The translations under genes were made by a program, and so were the position numbers. From positions 1-64,000 of the IMG/VR virus record IMGVR_UViG_3300043444_000257: a stretch of 64,000 nt of DNA, one strand, 5' to 3'. Positions 43,231 to 51,258 of the stretch are shown piece by piece (the stretch's first letter is position 1; every line of letters begins with the position of its first letter). The DNA is from a virus. Under the pieces are notes generated by a model. It was not told where the DNA came from. It searched no databases and saw only the letters and a program-made list of their open reading frames with translations.

Positions 43231-44412
43231 ATGTCACAATTACTCGAGTCACGCTGGTCGGAAACTAAAGAGGCTCTTTTAGAAGGCCTACAAGGTAACA
43301 AGCGTTCAGTAATGGCAGCTACTCTAGAAAATACCCGCAAGTATTTGTCAGAGAGTGCTACTGCTGGTGCTACTTCCGCCGGTAACGTTGCAACACTAAA
43401 TCGTGTGATCCTACCAGTGATCAGACGTGTCATGCCAACCGTTATTGCTAACGAGTTGGTCGGCGTTCAGCCAATGACAGGACCAGTTGGTCAGATCCAT
43501 ACTCTACGTGTTCGCTATGCAGATAGCTTTACAGGTAGCGCAGGTGGTTCTACTACAGCTGGAGAAGAGGCACTAAGCCCATTCAAGATTGCTGAAGGCT
43601 ATTCTGGTAACACTAACGGCAAGGCAGATGCTACAGCCGCTAAAGAAGGTGTTGCTGGTAACAGACTAAGCATTCAAATCTTGAAACAAACAGTCGAAGC
43701 TAAGACACGTAAGTTGTCAGCTCGCTGGACGTTTGAAGCTGCTCAAGATGCACAAGCCCAACAAGGTATTGACATCGAAGCAGAAATCATGGCTGCTTTA
43801 GCTCAAGAAATCACAGCAGAAATCGATCAAGAAGTTCTATCTTCATTGACAACTCTAGCTGGCACACAAAACAACCTTGCTTATGACCAGGCAGCAGTTT
43901 CTGGCACAGCAACATTTGTTGGTGACGAACACGCTGCTCTAGCTGTTGCTATCAATCGCGTAAGCAACAGAATCGCTCAGCGCACACGTCGCGGTGCAGG
44001 TAACTGGGCTGTGGTATCCCCACAAGCTCTAACAATCCTTCAAAGTGCTACAACTTCTGCGTTCGCAAGAACAACAGAAGGCACATTCGAAGCTCCAACA
44101 AACACCAAGTTCGTTGGAACATTGAACGGCGCAATGAAGATCTACGTTAACACATTTGCTACAGAAACTTCTGGCAGCGACAAAGTGTTGATTGGTTACA
44201 AAGGTTCTAGCGAATCTGACGCAGCAGCATTCTACTGCCCATACATTCCATTGATGAGCAGCGGTGTTGTTCTAGATCCTAGCACATTTGAGCCAGTAGT
44301 TAGCTTTATGACACGTTACGGATATGTTGAGTTGACAAACACAGCATCATCTCTAGGTAACGCTGCTGACTACCTAGGAACAGTTACTATCAGTAACGCA
44401 ACATTCGTTTAA
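43231..44412 (+). CDS. gp23: Major capsid protein gp23
   Basis: A 393-aa HK97-fold major capsid protein of the T4 type, shorter than T4 gp23 (521 aa). The N-terminal 41 residues form a helical propeptide with Y-L-S-E/S at the end, matching the L-x-E site cut by gp21. Next come V-I-L-P-V-I-R-R-V, G-V-Q-P-M-T-G-P-V-G-Q-I and L-R-V-R-Y, strongly conserved in gp23. Further typical segments are K-T-R-K-L-S-A-R-W-T-F-E-A-A-Q-D and, near the end, V-V-S-F-M-T-R-Y-G. TAAGGAG precedes ATG 43231, and a strong terminator follows 20 bases after the stop, consistent with very high expression. No separate gp24 vertex gene was recognised in the window. Confidence 0.96.
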   Translation: MSQLLESRWSETKEALLEGLQGNKRSVMAATLENTRKYLSESATAGATSAGNVATLNRVILPVIRRVMPTVIANELVGVQPMTGPVGQIHTLRVRYADSFTGSAGGSTTAGEEALSPFKIAEGYSGNTNGKADATAAKEGVAGNRLSIQILKQTVEAKTRKLSARWTFEAAQDAQAQQGIDIEAEIMAALAQEITAEIDQEVLSSLTTLAGTQNNLAYDQAAVSGTATFVGDEHAALAVAINRVSNRIAQRTRRGAGNWAVVSPQALTILQSATTSAFARTTEGTFEAPTNTKFVGTLNGAMKIYVNTFATETSGSDKVLIGYKGSSESDAAAFYCPYIPLMSSGVVLDPSTFEPVVSFMTRYGYVELTNTASSLGNAADYLGTVTISNATFV

Positions 44413-44431
44413 TCCTAGGAAAAACGAAATC

Positions 44432-44459
44432 AAAAAGGACCTTCGGGTCCTTTTTGTTT
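44432..44459 (+). terminator. Rho-independent terminator after gp23
   Basis: A perfect 10-bp stem AAAAAGGACC/GGTCCTTTTT closed by a TTCG tetraloop (44432-44455) is followed by GTTT. It is a very stable hairpin with T-run, and because of its A-run it could also work on the other strand. It closes the head operon. Confidence 0.92.
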
Positions 44460-44461
44460 GG

Positions 44462-44469
44462 CTTAAATA
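44462..44469 (+). promoter_or_regulatory. Late promoter-like box (CTTAAATA) after the gp23 terminator
   Basis: CTTAAATA directly follows the terminator and lies 5 bases before the ATG at 44475. It is close to the late box family but near enough to the start that it may instead serve the genes further downstream. Confidence 0.35.
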
Positions 44470-44474
44470 TCTAC

Positions 44475-44744
44475 ATGCACGTAGAAAGTGACAACGACTT
44501 CCTAGAACTAAGACGTCAATTAAGGGCGTGGCGTAAACGTTTTCCGATGTTCAACCATGACATAAATCAAATAGAGCACATCGTAGAACAGCACATACAA
44601 AATTTTGCCATAGCAGGTGTGCATTATAGACAAACTAAAAGTAAAAAATATTTAGAAATAGCGCAGAAAGAATTAGACGAAATCAATAGGGTATTGTCTA
44701 TAGTAGAAAAATTAGAACTAATGGCTATGCTAAGTCAAGCATAA
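44475..44744 (+). CDS. Small helical protein after gp23, unknown function
   Basis: An 89-aa protein starting at ATG 44475 (M-H-V-E-S-D-N-D-F); the TTG extension upstream runs into the terminator and is rejected. It is charged and helical, with R-R-Q-L-R-A-W-R-K-R-F near the start and a coiled-coil-like C-terminus (I-A-Q-K-E-L-D-E-I-N-R-V-L-S-I-V-E-K-L-E). No ribosome site or family was recognised. It is the first gene after the head operon terminator. Codon usage resembles its neighbours, so it is probably real. Confidence 0.65.
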   Translation: MHVESDNDFLELRRQLRAWRKRFPMFNHDINQIEHIVEQHIQNFAIAGVHYRQTKSKKYLEIAQKELDEINRVLSIVEKLELMAMLSQA

Positions 44745-44747
44745 ATA
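44740..44747 (+). promoter_or_regulatory. Candidate late promoter box (CATAAATA)
   Basis: CATAAATA overlaps the stop of the 89-aa gene and lies 66 bases before the ATG at 44814, giving a leader of about 60 bases that contains a GTGG/CCAC hairpin near 44765-44778 and an AAAGGAG ribosome site. Confidence 0.55.
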
Positions 44748-44813
44748 AAGTATCTAGAAGATTGTGTGGATGCCACCATGCAGACCTAGAACGTCACTCA
44801 AAGGAGAAATCAA

Positions 44814-45194
44814 ATGGCGAATAAATTACCAAAAAGACTGTTTGGCGCAACAGGCACAGCAGCAACACCTCATATCCCAGTAAGATTTAAATCAGGCGGC
44901 ACAGTCTACGAAGGTTATATTGTTAATCAAGTAGGTGCTCGTAGATTTAAGTGCAGCACAGACGACGGCACCACAGCAGTCCAAGTATGTAAAATAGTTC
45001 AAGGAACTAACATGGATCCAGCAAACGATGGAGAAATGACCATTGTTGGCCTACTAAATGGATCACCTGTAGCTCTAAACAAATTAAATTTTAGAACAGC
45101 AGCTGATTTTTCTAGCAATAGATATAAGTGGTCTTTAAGCGACGACTCAACAGAAACTCTAATAATACTAACAGCGTTTAATCCATCAGTATAA
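44814..45194 (+). CDS. Small virion-type protein, beta-rich, unknown role
   Basis: A 126-aa protein with a strong AAAGGAG ribosome site before ATG 44814. The sequence is predicted all-beta (V-R-F-K-S-G-G-T-V-Y-E-G-Y-I-V, then R-R-F-K-C-S-T-D-D-G-T, L-I-I-L-T-A-F-N-P). It has no signal peptide, membrane segment or enzyme motif. It heads the run of structural genes at 44.8-51.2 kb and has the composition of a head decoration or tail accessory protein. The role is inferred from composition and context. Confidence 0.7.
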   Translation: MANKLPKRLFGATGTAATPHIPVRFKSGGTVYEGYIVNQVGARRFKCSTDDGTTAVQVCKIVQGTNMDPANDGEMTIVGLLNGSPVALNKLNFRTAADFSSNRYKWSLSDDSTETLIILTAFNPSV

Positions 45195-45203
45195 TATAAA
45201 TTT

Positions 45204-46190
45204 ATGGGACAGTTTATTCAAACCAACGGCGACTACACCATTAAAACTGGTGAAGGCGGCCAACTTAAATTAGATACAGGTGCTGGCGTAGGCCAAGTCT
45301 ATATCACCGGCGACCTTGTAGTCGTTGGTCAACAATTAACTGTCCAAGCAACGGATTTAAACGTTGAAGATAATATTATTATTCTCAACTATGGAGAAAC
45401 AGGGTCCGGAGTAACACTACGTTATTCCGGTATCCAAGTTGATAGAGGCAGTGCATCAGCTGCTTCGATCGTCTATGATGAAACTACAGATACTTGGTTA
45501 ATAGGTCAGGGCACAGCGACCAGCGGTGCATTAAACTATTCAAATAGTAAAATTAAATTAAAAGAAATTTTAACAGATTCGTCTACCGACGGCGGTGACT
45601 TATTATTACTAGGGTCTGACAGCAGCAGCGGAGCTGTAAAGGTTAGAACAGAAGGTGGTGATGGCACAGAGTATCAGGCAAATGTAACTGATCCTAACCA
45701 TATACCAAATAAGAAATATGTAGACGAAGCGATTCGTAATAATCCTACATTCCAAATTATCGACGATAACACTCGTGTTATTGTCACAGACAAAGATGTT
45801 ACAGGTTCTCTAGCTTATCTTTCTGCACAGACAGGATACAGCACATTTGGAGAAAGTGGTATTTCTGTGATAGTTGACGGAACATTGACTACGCAATTTT
45901 ATAAAAATCGTGCCTATATACAGAATTTAGAATTTATTGGTAACGAAATTACCAATAACGATACCAACGGAAACATTAGCATAAGAACACAAGGAACAGG
46001 TAAACTTCAAACTAACTACGCACTACAGTTTGATAACATAGGCACAGTTCCTGCATATGTTTCAGATGCTACACTAGTGTATGGTGCTCAGCCTAGTGTC
46101 GGTTCAACAGGTTTATATTTTGTTAACTCTACCCGCAACGGAGAGCTAATTAATAAGAATAGAGCATTATTATTCAGCATGATATTTTAA
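45204..46190 (+). CDS. Fibre-type structural protein
   Basis: A 328-aa protein made largely of repeating beta segments (Q-L-K-L-D-T-G-A-G, V-Y-I-T-G-D-L-V-V-V-G, L-N-V-E-D-N-I-I-I-L-N). Further on come I-P-N-K-K-Y-V-D-E-A and G-N-I-S-I-R-T-Q-G-T-G-K-L, patterns common in trimeric phage fibre shafts and shared with the genes at 47867 and 49482. The ATG at 45204 follows the upstream stop by 9 bases and lacks a ribosome site. A TATAAATT sequence (45195-45202) overlaps this gap. It is likely part of the virion, either a fibre or a protein that positions fibres. Confidence 0.75.
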   Translation: MGQFIQTNGDYTIKTGEGGQLKLDTGAGVGQVYITGDLVVVGQQLTVQATDLNVEDNIIILNYGETGSGVTLRYSGIQVDRGSASAASIVYDETTDTWLIGQGTATSGALNYSNSKIKLKEILTDSSTDGGDLLLLGSDSSSGAVKVRTEGGDGTEYQANVTDPNHIPNKKYVDEAIRNNPTFQIIDDNTRVIVTDKDVTGSLAYLSAQTGYSTFGESGISVIVDGTLTTQFYKNRAYIQNLEFIGNEITNNDTNGNISIRTQGTGKLQTNYALQFDNIGTVPAYVSDATLVYGAQPSVGSTGLYFVNSTRNGELINKNRALLFSMIF

Positions 46191-46199
46191 GAGACGGAT

Positions 46200-46577
46200 A
46201 TGATAAACAGCACATTAGTTACATCAACATCAGTGACAGTTCCAGTGAAAGTATTCACAAGCTCAACCACAGGAGCAGCCATTGGCGGTGCTGTTACAGC
46301 TCAAGATAGAGCAATCACTACTATGATTCTTTGCAATACCGGAGCTCCTAACCTTACAGACGAAACAATTAACACAGTCAGCGTTAATGTTTATCTAGTT
46401 AAATCTGGATCGAGCTACGGAACAAATAATTTAATTGTTAGTAGTTTGATAGTTCCGGCAGGCGAAACAGTATTCTTTTCAGATGAAAAAATCATATTAG
46501 ATGGCGGCGATGAAGTTTGGATTGGAACATCTGTAGGTAGTTTATTATCAGTAACGGTTAGCACATTACCAGTATGA
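46200..46577 (+). CDS. Small beta-rich virion protein (paralogue of 50541 gene)
   Basis: A 125-aa protein, predicted as one beta sandwich: M-I-L-C-N-T-G, then V-S-V-N-V-Y-L-V, then S-L-I-V-P-A-G-E-T-V-F-F, K-I-I-L-D-G-G-D-E-V, and a final V-T-V-S-T-L-P-V. The 110-aa protein at 50541 has the same order (I-G-C-N-L-S-N, V-N-V-N-V-Y-V-V, N-V-I-I-P-P-N-T-A-V, E-K-L-I-L-P-E). A GAGACGG site precedes ATG 46200, and the stop overlaps the next start (ATGA). The pairing with fibre-type genes suggests a fibre tip, collar or decoration protein. Confidence 0.72.
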   Translation: MINSTLVTSTSVTVPVKVFTSSTTGAAIGGAVTAQDRAITTMILCNTGAPNLTDETINTVSVNVYLVKSGSSYGTNNLIVSSLIVPAGETVFFSDEKIILDGGDEVWIGTSVGSLLSVTVSTLPV

Positions 46578-47074
46578 AATTTCTTAAACAAAAAACTATT
46601 TCTCGTTATAGCCCTAGTGACAATGCTCTGTTCACTAATCACTACGGCCGTGCTGTGATGGACCTAACAGGCGGACTAAGACTGCCTAAAGGAACAACTG
46701 CTGAGAGGCCAGATCTATCCGGAGTAAGAACACCTAATGGCCCGAACGGATATATCCGTTATAACACAGATAATAATACCATCGAAGGCTATGTTGCTGG
46801 TGTATGGGAAATCGTTACAGCTCCCGGATCGACTGGTATTACTAAGCAAACATTAGGACCGGGCAACGATACAGATACGATCTTTGGTCCGTTAACATTG
46901 ATTCCTGCTTCCGAAAACAGTATCTTAGTATTTGTAGAAAACGTATTTCAGATATCAGATACTAACTTCAACCTTCTTTACAATTATCTAGGATCGGGTA
47001 ATACCTACATAGAGTTTACCAGCGCAGTTCCTCTAGACAAATATATCACTATCTACTTCGGCTTCACAACATAA
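46574..47074 (+). CDS. Fibre-associated structural protein
   Basis: A 166-aa protein coupled to the preceding gene by ATGA. It contains L-R-L-P-K-G-T-T-A-E-R-P, then G-Y-I-R-Y-N-T-D-N-N-T-I-E-G-Y and G-V-W-E-I-V. This is the same 'G-T-x-A-E-R ... R-Y-N-T ... L-E ... W' unit found near the C-termini of the 47867 and 49482 fibre proteins and common in marine T4-like phage structural proteins. The C-terminal half is beta-rich (I-L-V-F-V-E-N-V-F-Q, Y-I-E-F-T-S-A-V-P). It is likely a virion component associated with fibres; the exact position is unknown. Confidence 0.72.
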   Translation: MKFLKQKTISRYSPSDNALFTNHYGRAVMDLTGGLRLPKGTTAERPDLSGVRTPNGPNGYIRYNTDNNTIEGYVAGVWEIVTAPGSTGITKQTLGPGNDTDTIFGPLTLIPASENSILVFVENVFQISDTNFNLLYNYLGSGNTYIEFTSAVPLDKYITIYFGFTT

Positions 47075-47084
47075 CGAAGTTTTG

Positions 47085-47092
47085 GGTAAATA
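47085..47092 (+). promoter_or_regulatory. Candidate late promoter box (GGTAAATA)
   Basis: GGTAAATA lies 24 bases before the ATG at 47117, with a CGGAG ribosome site in between. It is identical to the box upstream of gp6 on the other strand (20367-20374). Confidence 0.5.
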
Positions 47093-47116
47093 TACGTATC
47101 ATAACGGAGATACGTA

Positions 47117-47857
47117 ATGGCCTTGGTTTTTGCCGATAGAGTTAAAGTAAGAGCTCACACTACAGGGTTAGGTAGTTTTACCTTAGCCGACACAGTTCCG
47201 GGATTTCAAAGTTTTACAGCCGTAGGCAACGGCAACGAGACCTATTACGGTATCGTAGATCAAGTAGGAAACTGGGAAATCGGTCGTGGAACTTTTGTTG
47301 CACCTTCTACTTTAACCAGAGATACTGTGGTCAGCAGTTCAAATGCTGGCGCAAAAGTAAATTTCCCCGCAGGCGGAAAAAATGTATATTCAACATTCCC
47401 AGCAAGCATAGCACAGACTATTGTTACAGAATCAGTCGGTAGCTTTAGCTTTGTGGGCAGCACTATATCTACCACAGATAGCACTTCTATTTCTGTAGCA
47501 CAACCTACTAGATTTTTTGGCAACGTTCAAATAGATGGCGACTTGACGCTGGCGGGCGACGAATTAGTTTTTGCCAATAATGTAATATTTCAAAGTAGAA
47601 TCGAAGCAGATATGCAAGGTTCTGTGTTTGCCGACGACTCGTCAAAAATCATAGACGGAACGACTAGTGAAGTAGCAGCTACCGGTATCACTGCAACAAA
47701 ATTTATTAAATTTCCTATATACGCAGACACCGCAGCTAGAGATTCTGCATTACCAAACGGCACTGTAGAAGAAGGAATGGTAGTATACGTTTCAGATGTT
47801 AACAAATTACAGATTAACACAGATTCTACCACAGCAGGTTGGGCAAATCTCAACTAA
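47117..47857 (+). CDS. Fibre-type structural protein
   Basis: A 246-aa protein after an ACGGAG ribosome site. The N-terminal half is a compact beta domain (M-A-L-V-F-A-D-R-V-K-V-R, then G-N-E-T-Y-Y-G-I-V-D, W-E-I-G-R-G-T-F). This is the arrangement seen in phage proteins annotated as tail fibre or hinge connectors. The C-terminal half has fibre-shaft features (F-F-G-N-V-Q-I-D-G-D-L-T-L-A-G-D-E-L) and a terminal G-M-V-V-Y-V-S-D-V-N-K-L-Q-I unit. A late-promoter-like box lies just upstream. It is probably a fibre or fibre-anchoring protein. Confidence 0.72.
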   Translation: MALVFADRVKVRAHTTGLGSFTLADTVPGFQSFTAVGNGNETYYGIVDQVGNWEIGRGTFVAPSTLTRDTVVSSSNAGAKVNFPAGGKNVYSTFPASIAQTIVTESVGSFSFVGSTISTTDSTSISVAQPTRFFGNVQIDGDLTLAGDELVFANNVIFQSRIEADMQGSVFADDSSKIIDGTTSEVAATGITATKFIKFPIYADTAARDSALPNGTVEEGMVVYVSDVNKLQINTDSTTAGWANLN

Positions 47858-47866
47858 GGAGCGACA

Positions 47867-49333
47867 ATGACAGGACCTTTTAGTATCGGAGTATTTGGAG
47901 AAGATCCTAGTAACTCTAATGAAGATAATTTTACCGCAGCTCTAGGTAGAATTAGTGGTAAAGCACTTAAAGACAATCTAAATAGAAATGGTTCTGATCT
48001 TACTTTTAGAAACAGGATAGGTGATCCTGATCTATTATATCTAGATGTTAACAATATGAGAGTGGGTGTTAATACAGACACTCCTGCTTATGATTTAGAC
48101 ATCAACTCTAATATCAATACTACCAACGGCTCTGTTACCGGCCAAGCGAATCTAGATAACGTTATAATCAATGCTGCTGGTTATTTTTCTACATCGGTGG
48201 GATCCTTGCATATACAACCAACCGGCGCAGGGACGATGATAGAACATGAAAGGATGACCACTGCTAATTTAGAATTTAACGACAATTTCGTTGGCAGTTT
48301 TTCAAACAGTAATATAGTATTAGATCCGAACGGTGCAGGAACTATTGAATTCCAAGCAACTACAAATATTTCTTTAGATCTTTCTGTTACGGGCAATATT
48401 CAAACAGCCGGCGATCTGAGCACCGCTAGTCAATTGATCATCGGTGACAGTCCATTAGACGTGGTAGTAATTGCACCAGATTTTACACAGAGCATTATTC
48501 CTGGAACATCTAGCACCTACGATTTAGGAACTCCACTGAAAAAGTGGAGTAGGGTTTATTCTCCAGATCTTACTAACGTAACTAGAGTAAGGCCCAATGC
48601 TGCTAATTATAGCGACCAAGTTAGAATAGACGGTGTTAATAAAACAATATTCGCTATGCAGAGCAACGACGATGTTCACTTAGATCCTTCAACCGGAATT
48701 ACTTACATTGAAGAATTAAAATTTCAAGGTAACGATATTACCAATAGTAGATCTGTTAGAGCATTAAGTGGATCTGCTATCGCAGCAGGATTACTGGCCG
48801 GAGATCCGTTTTGGGATACATCTGTTACAGGTAATGAATATTTTCTTGGTGGTGGCACTACATTGATAACTTCGCGAACTTCTAAGTTAGGAGATATTCG
48901 AAATGATTTGGATAACCCCGGAGTAATTAATGCTGACGATGCCAACTTAGTTTTATCCATCGATGCTAAAACCAGCGGAACATTAAATGAACAACTATGG
49001 TATCATGAAGTGATAAAACCAGCAGTGTTCGCCAACCCAACCGCAACTACAGCATATTCTAATGGTGTTTCATCGTCAAATCTACCAATGACTTTTATAT
49101 CGTCTGGAACTGGATATGTAAAATTTGATGGAACTAATGCTATGATTATTCCTGCAGGAACATCGGCAGAACGAACATATTCCGAAATAGGTGATACTCG
49201 TTGGAATACAGAACTTAACTATCTAGAATGCTATGACGGAGATAGATACATCATATCAACTGGTTCTGGCGAAGTTGTTAGCACCGACCTCATGACAGAC
49301 CTAGCTATTACTAGGGCTCTAATACTCACTTAA
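47867..49333 (+). CDS. Fibre-type structural protein (paralogue of 49482 gene)
   Basis: A 488-aa protein after AAGGAG. Residues about 26-65 read L-G-R-I-S-G-K-A-L-K-D-N-L, then L-L-Y-L-D-V-N-N-M-R-V-G-V-N, closely matching the start of the 49482 gene product. Beta-rich shaft repeats follow (G-S-L-H-I-Q-P-T-G-A-G-T, T-Y-D-L-G-T-P-L-K-K-W-S). The C-terminal end carries G-T-S-A-E-R-T-Y and D-L-A-I-T-R-A-L-I-L. It has an insertion near residues 290-400 that the paralogue lacks. It is a likely trimeric fibre or whisker-like virion protein. Confidence 0.78.
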   Translation: MTGPFSIGVFGEDPSNSNEDNFTAALGRISGKALKDNLNRNGSDLTFRNRIGDPDLLYLDVNNMRVGVNTDTPAYDLDINSNINTTNGSVTGQANLDNVIINAAGYFSTSVGSLHIQPTGAGTMIEHERMTTANLEFNDNFVGSFSNSNIVLDPNGAGTIEFQATTNISLDLSVTGNIQTAGDLSTASQLIIGDSPLDVVVIAPDFTQSIIPGTSSTYDLGTPLKKWSRVYSPDLTNVTRVRPNAANYSDQVRIDGVNKTIFAMQSNDDVHLDPSTGITYIEELKFQGNDITNSRSVRALSGSAIAAGLLAGDPFWDTSVTGNEYFLGGGTTLITSRTSKLGDIRNDLDNPGVINADDANLVLSIDAKTSGTLNEQLWYHEVIKPAVFANPTATTAYSNGVSSSNLPMTFISSGTGYVKFDGTNAMIIPAGTSAERTYSEIGDTRWNTELNYLECYDGDRYIISTGSGEVVSTDLMTDLAITRALILT

Positions 49334-49344
49334 TTTCCAATCTG

Positions 49345-49352
49345 ACTAAATA
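49345..49352 (+). promoter_or_regulatory. Candidate late promoter box (ACTAAATA)
   Basis: ACTAAATA lies in the 148-base gap before the 49482 gene and would give a leader of about 120 bases. CTAAATA-type boxes are the form I associate with late promoters of T4-like cyanophages. Confidence 0.5.
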
Positions 49353-49481
49353 CACTTAATGCGACAAACAGGCCAAGTTTTCGCAAATTAAACTGTGGTA
49401 AACCAGCAAAGAGCCGTAAAAGCGGATGCGGAGCAATCCAAAATTGGTTAACCGTGTAACACGGGGTTATTAGGAGAGCAA
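49353..49481 (+). other. Structured leader upstream of the 49482 fibre gene
   Basis: No gene fits here. Short inverted repeats occur in succession: TGG-TAAA-CCA near 49396-49405, CCG/CGG near 49414-49424, CCAA/TTGG near 49438-49447, and CCGTG-TAA-CACGG at 49452-49464, ending 8 bases before the TAGGAG ribosome site. The last hairpin could influence ribosome access or mRNA stability. This leader is longer than any other among the right-hand structural genes. Confidence 0.5.
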
Positions 49482-50534
49482 ATGGCTATTGGTCGTATTT
49501 CAGGGCCGCTCTTAAAGCAGAATCTCATCAGAGATGGTGTGAATCTAGCTTTTGAGACCGACCTTCTCTATCTTGATGTAAACAACTCTCGCATAGGCGT
49601 AAACAATGCCTCTCCAACGACAGCCCTCGATGTAGTCGGCACCACAAGATCGACAACACTAACAGTAGATAATCAACTTGACGTTGGTAATTTACACATC
49701 ACCGGTAATACCATCAGCAGTGATTTACAAACAATCACATTTCAACCTGCTGCCGGTAACCCAACAATTTATCATTCTAAATTACAAGTAGACGATCTGC
49801 AATTCAGCGGAAATACGATTTCTACTACAGTGTCTAATTCTAATTTAGAATTCCGTCCTAACGGCACAGGACAATTAACAGTAGTAGGAAATACAAATAT
49901 TACAGGAAACTTATACGTCTCTGGTAATATCCAAGCTACTGGTAATATCACAATCGGCGGTAACATCACGATAGGTGACGCACTAACTGATAGTATTACA
50001 ATTAATGCCAGCATACAAAGTAGCCTAATCCCTGAAGTAACAGATACTTGGGATCTAGGTTCTGCATCGTTTAGATGGAGAACAATGTATGTCGATGATA
50101 TGTATGCCGATACTCTAAATCTTCCAACATTGGACATTGGACAGTTAGAATTTAGAGACAACAGGATTACTACAAAGTCAGGACAAGATTTATACATCGA
50201 CGGCAACTCTGCTGGCGGAGTAAGATTAGGTAACTTTAAAATCGCAGATAACATCATCACTAACGTGGTAGTTAATGCTATAACACAGATTGTTCATACA
50301 GGTAACGGTTATTTTAAAATAGCAGGAACTAACGGATTTGTTCCGCCAATTGGTTCTGACGCACAGCGTCCTACCGCTTATGCTGTAACTGGTATGACAC
50401 GATACAACACAAATTCAAAAGCCTTGGAAATCTGGGACGGATTGGCCTGGGCAAGCCCTGCAGGTAGTTCGGGTGCTGTGTCTGAAACAGACGCTAACGA
50501 AATTGCAGCTATATACTCAATTATTCTAGGATGA
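49482..50534 (+). CDS. Fibre-type structural protein (paralogue of 47867 gene)
   Basis: A 350-aa protein after TTAGGAG. It begins M-A-I-G-R-I-S-G-P-L-L-K-Q-N-L and continues D-L-L-Y-L-D-V-N-N-S-R-I-G-V-N followed by P-T-T-A-L-D-V-V-G. The latter is the V-G-x-x-x-x-x-P-x-x-x-L-D-V-x-G unit also present in the 710-aa fibre. Many short G-N-I-T/G-N-T-I-S beta repeats form the shaft, then T-D-T-W-D-L-G-S-A-S-F-R-W-R. The C-terminus has M-T-R-Y-N-T-N-S-K-A-L-E-I-W-D-G and ends A-A-I-Y-S-I-I-L-G. It is very similar in plan to the preceding 488-aa protein, so the two probably arose by duplication. Confidence 0.78.
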   Translation: MAIGRISGPLLKQNLIRDGVNLAFETDLLYLDVNNSRIGVNNASPTTALDVVGTTRSTTLTVDNQLDVGNLHITGNTISSDLQTITFQPAAGNPTIYHSKLQVDDLQFSGNTISTTVSNSNLEFRPNGTGQLTVVGNTNITGNLYVSGNIQATGNITIGGNITIGDALTDSITINASIQSSLIPEVTDTWDLGSASFRWRTMYVDDMYADTLNLPTLDIGQLEFRDNRITTKSGQDLYIDGNSAGGVRLGNFKIADNIITNVVVNAITQIVHTGNGYFKIAGTNGFVPPIGSDAQRPTAYAVTGMTRYNTNSKALEIWDGLAWASPAGSSGAVSETDANEIAAIYSIILG

Positions 50535-50540
50535 TTAACT

Positions 50541-50873
50541 ATGCCAACCGTATTTAGAATGATTACAGCCACAGACGTGGGCACAACACCGATCGATGTT
50601 CTACAGATTGCCGAAGGTGTTAGAGCTACTGTGATTGGTTGTAATCTATCAAACACAACAACTTACGATACTGTAAACGTAAACGTTTACGTAGTTGATG
50701 AAAACTCGACAGCAGCTACATTTGTTAAAAATGTTATTATTCCGCCCAACACTGCGGTTAAATTAATCACAGGCGGAGAAAAATTAATTTTACCAGAAAC
50801 AGCAGGTCTTAGAGTAGAAAGCTCAATAGATAACAGCGTTGACGCTGTGGTCAGTTACGTTGAGATATCATAA
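50541..50873 (+). CDS. Small beta-rich virion protein (paralogue of 46200 gene)
   Basis: A 110-aa protein, 6 bases after the preceding stop with an AGGATG site. Its strand order (I-G-C-N-L-S-N, V-N-V-N-V-Y-V-V-D-E, N-V-I-I-P-P-N-T-A-V-K-L, E-K-L-I-L-P-E-T-A-G-L-R-V, V-V-S-Y-V-E-I-S) parallels the 46200 product. A beta-sandwich accessory protein of the virion is likely. As with its paralogue it sits directly beside fibre-type genes. Confidence 0.72.
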   Translation: MPTVFRMITATDVGTTPIDVLQIAEGVRATVIGCNLSNTTTYDTVNVNVYVVDENSTAATFVKNVIIPPNTAVKLITGGEKLILPETAGLRVESSIDNSVDAVVSYVEIS

Positions 50874-50883
50874 GGAGCGATAA

Positions 50884-51246
50884 ATGAGTTACTTTGGAAG
50901 AACCCCTGCAGACATATTAGGAAACAGTCCACAGTATTTCTATGCTCTGCGCAGAAACGAGGACGGCGAATTATATTTTATTCGCAGCGATCAGCTCACA
51001 GATAACGACACTGTGGTAATCAACAATCCAGGAGCATCAACTGACAACTTCGATGATTTTGAAGCAGGTGTTGATTATTTTGAAGGTATTGACGAGGATC
51101 ACAATATAGTTTTTCCTAACATGAAGTATCCTCAATATCGTTGGGATAATAGATCCATGCTGTATTATGTTGACGACGAAGGAAGATTGGTTCAACGAAT
51201 TAATAAAACATACGAATACCCAGCTGGGGTTTCATCAAACGGATAA
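50884..51246 (+). CDS. Small acidic virion-type protein
   Basis: A 120-aa protein with a strong AAGGAG site. It begins M-S-Y-F-G-R-T-P-A-D-I-L-G-N, followed by Q-Y-F-Y-A-L-R-R-N-E-D-G-E-L-Y-F, a tract of aspartates (D-N-F-D-D-F-E-A-G-V-D-Y-F) and M-L-Y-Y-V-D-D-E-G-R-L-V-Q. I associate this with conserved structural proteins of marine T4-like phages but cannot name a function. It is directly upstream of the large fibre-like gene and probably co-transcribed with it. Confidence 0.72.
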   Translation: MSYFGRTPADILGNSPQYFYALRRNEDGELYFIRSDQLTDNDTVVINNPGASTDNFDDFEAGVDYFEGIDEDHNIVFPNMKYPQYRWDNRSMLYYVDDEGRLVQRINKTYEYPAGVSSNG

Positions 51247-51258
51247 TGGAATTAAAAA

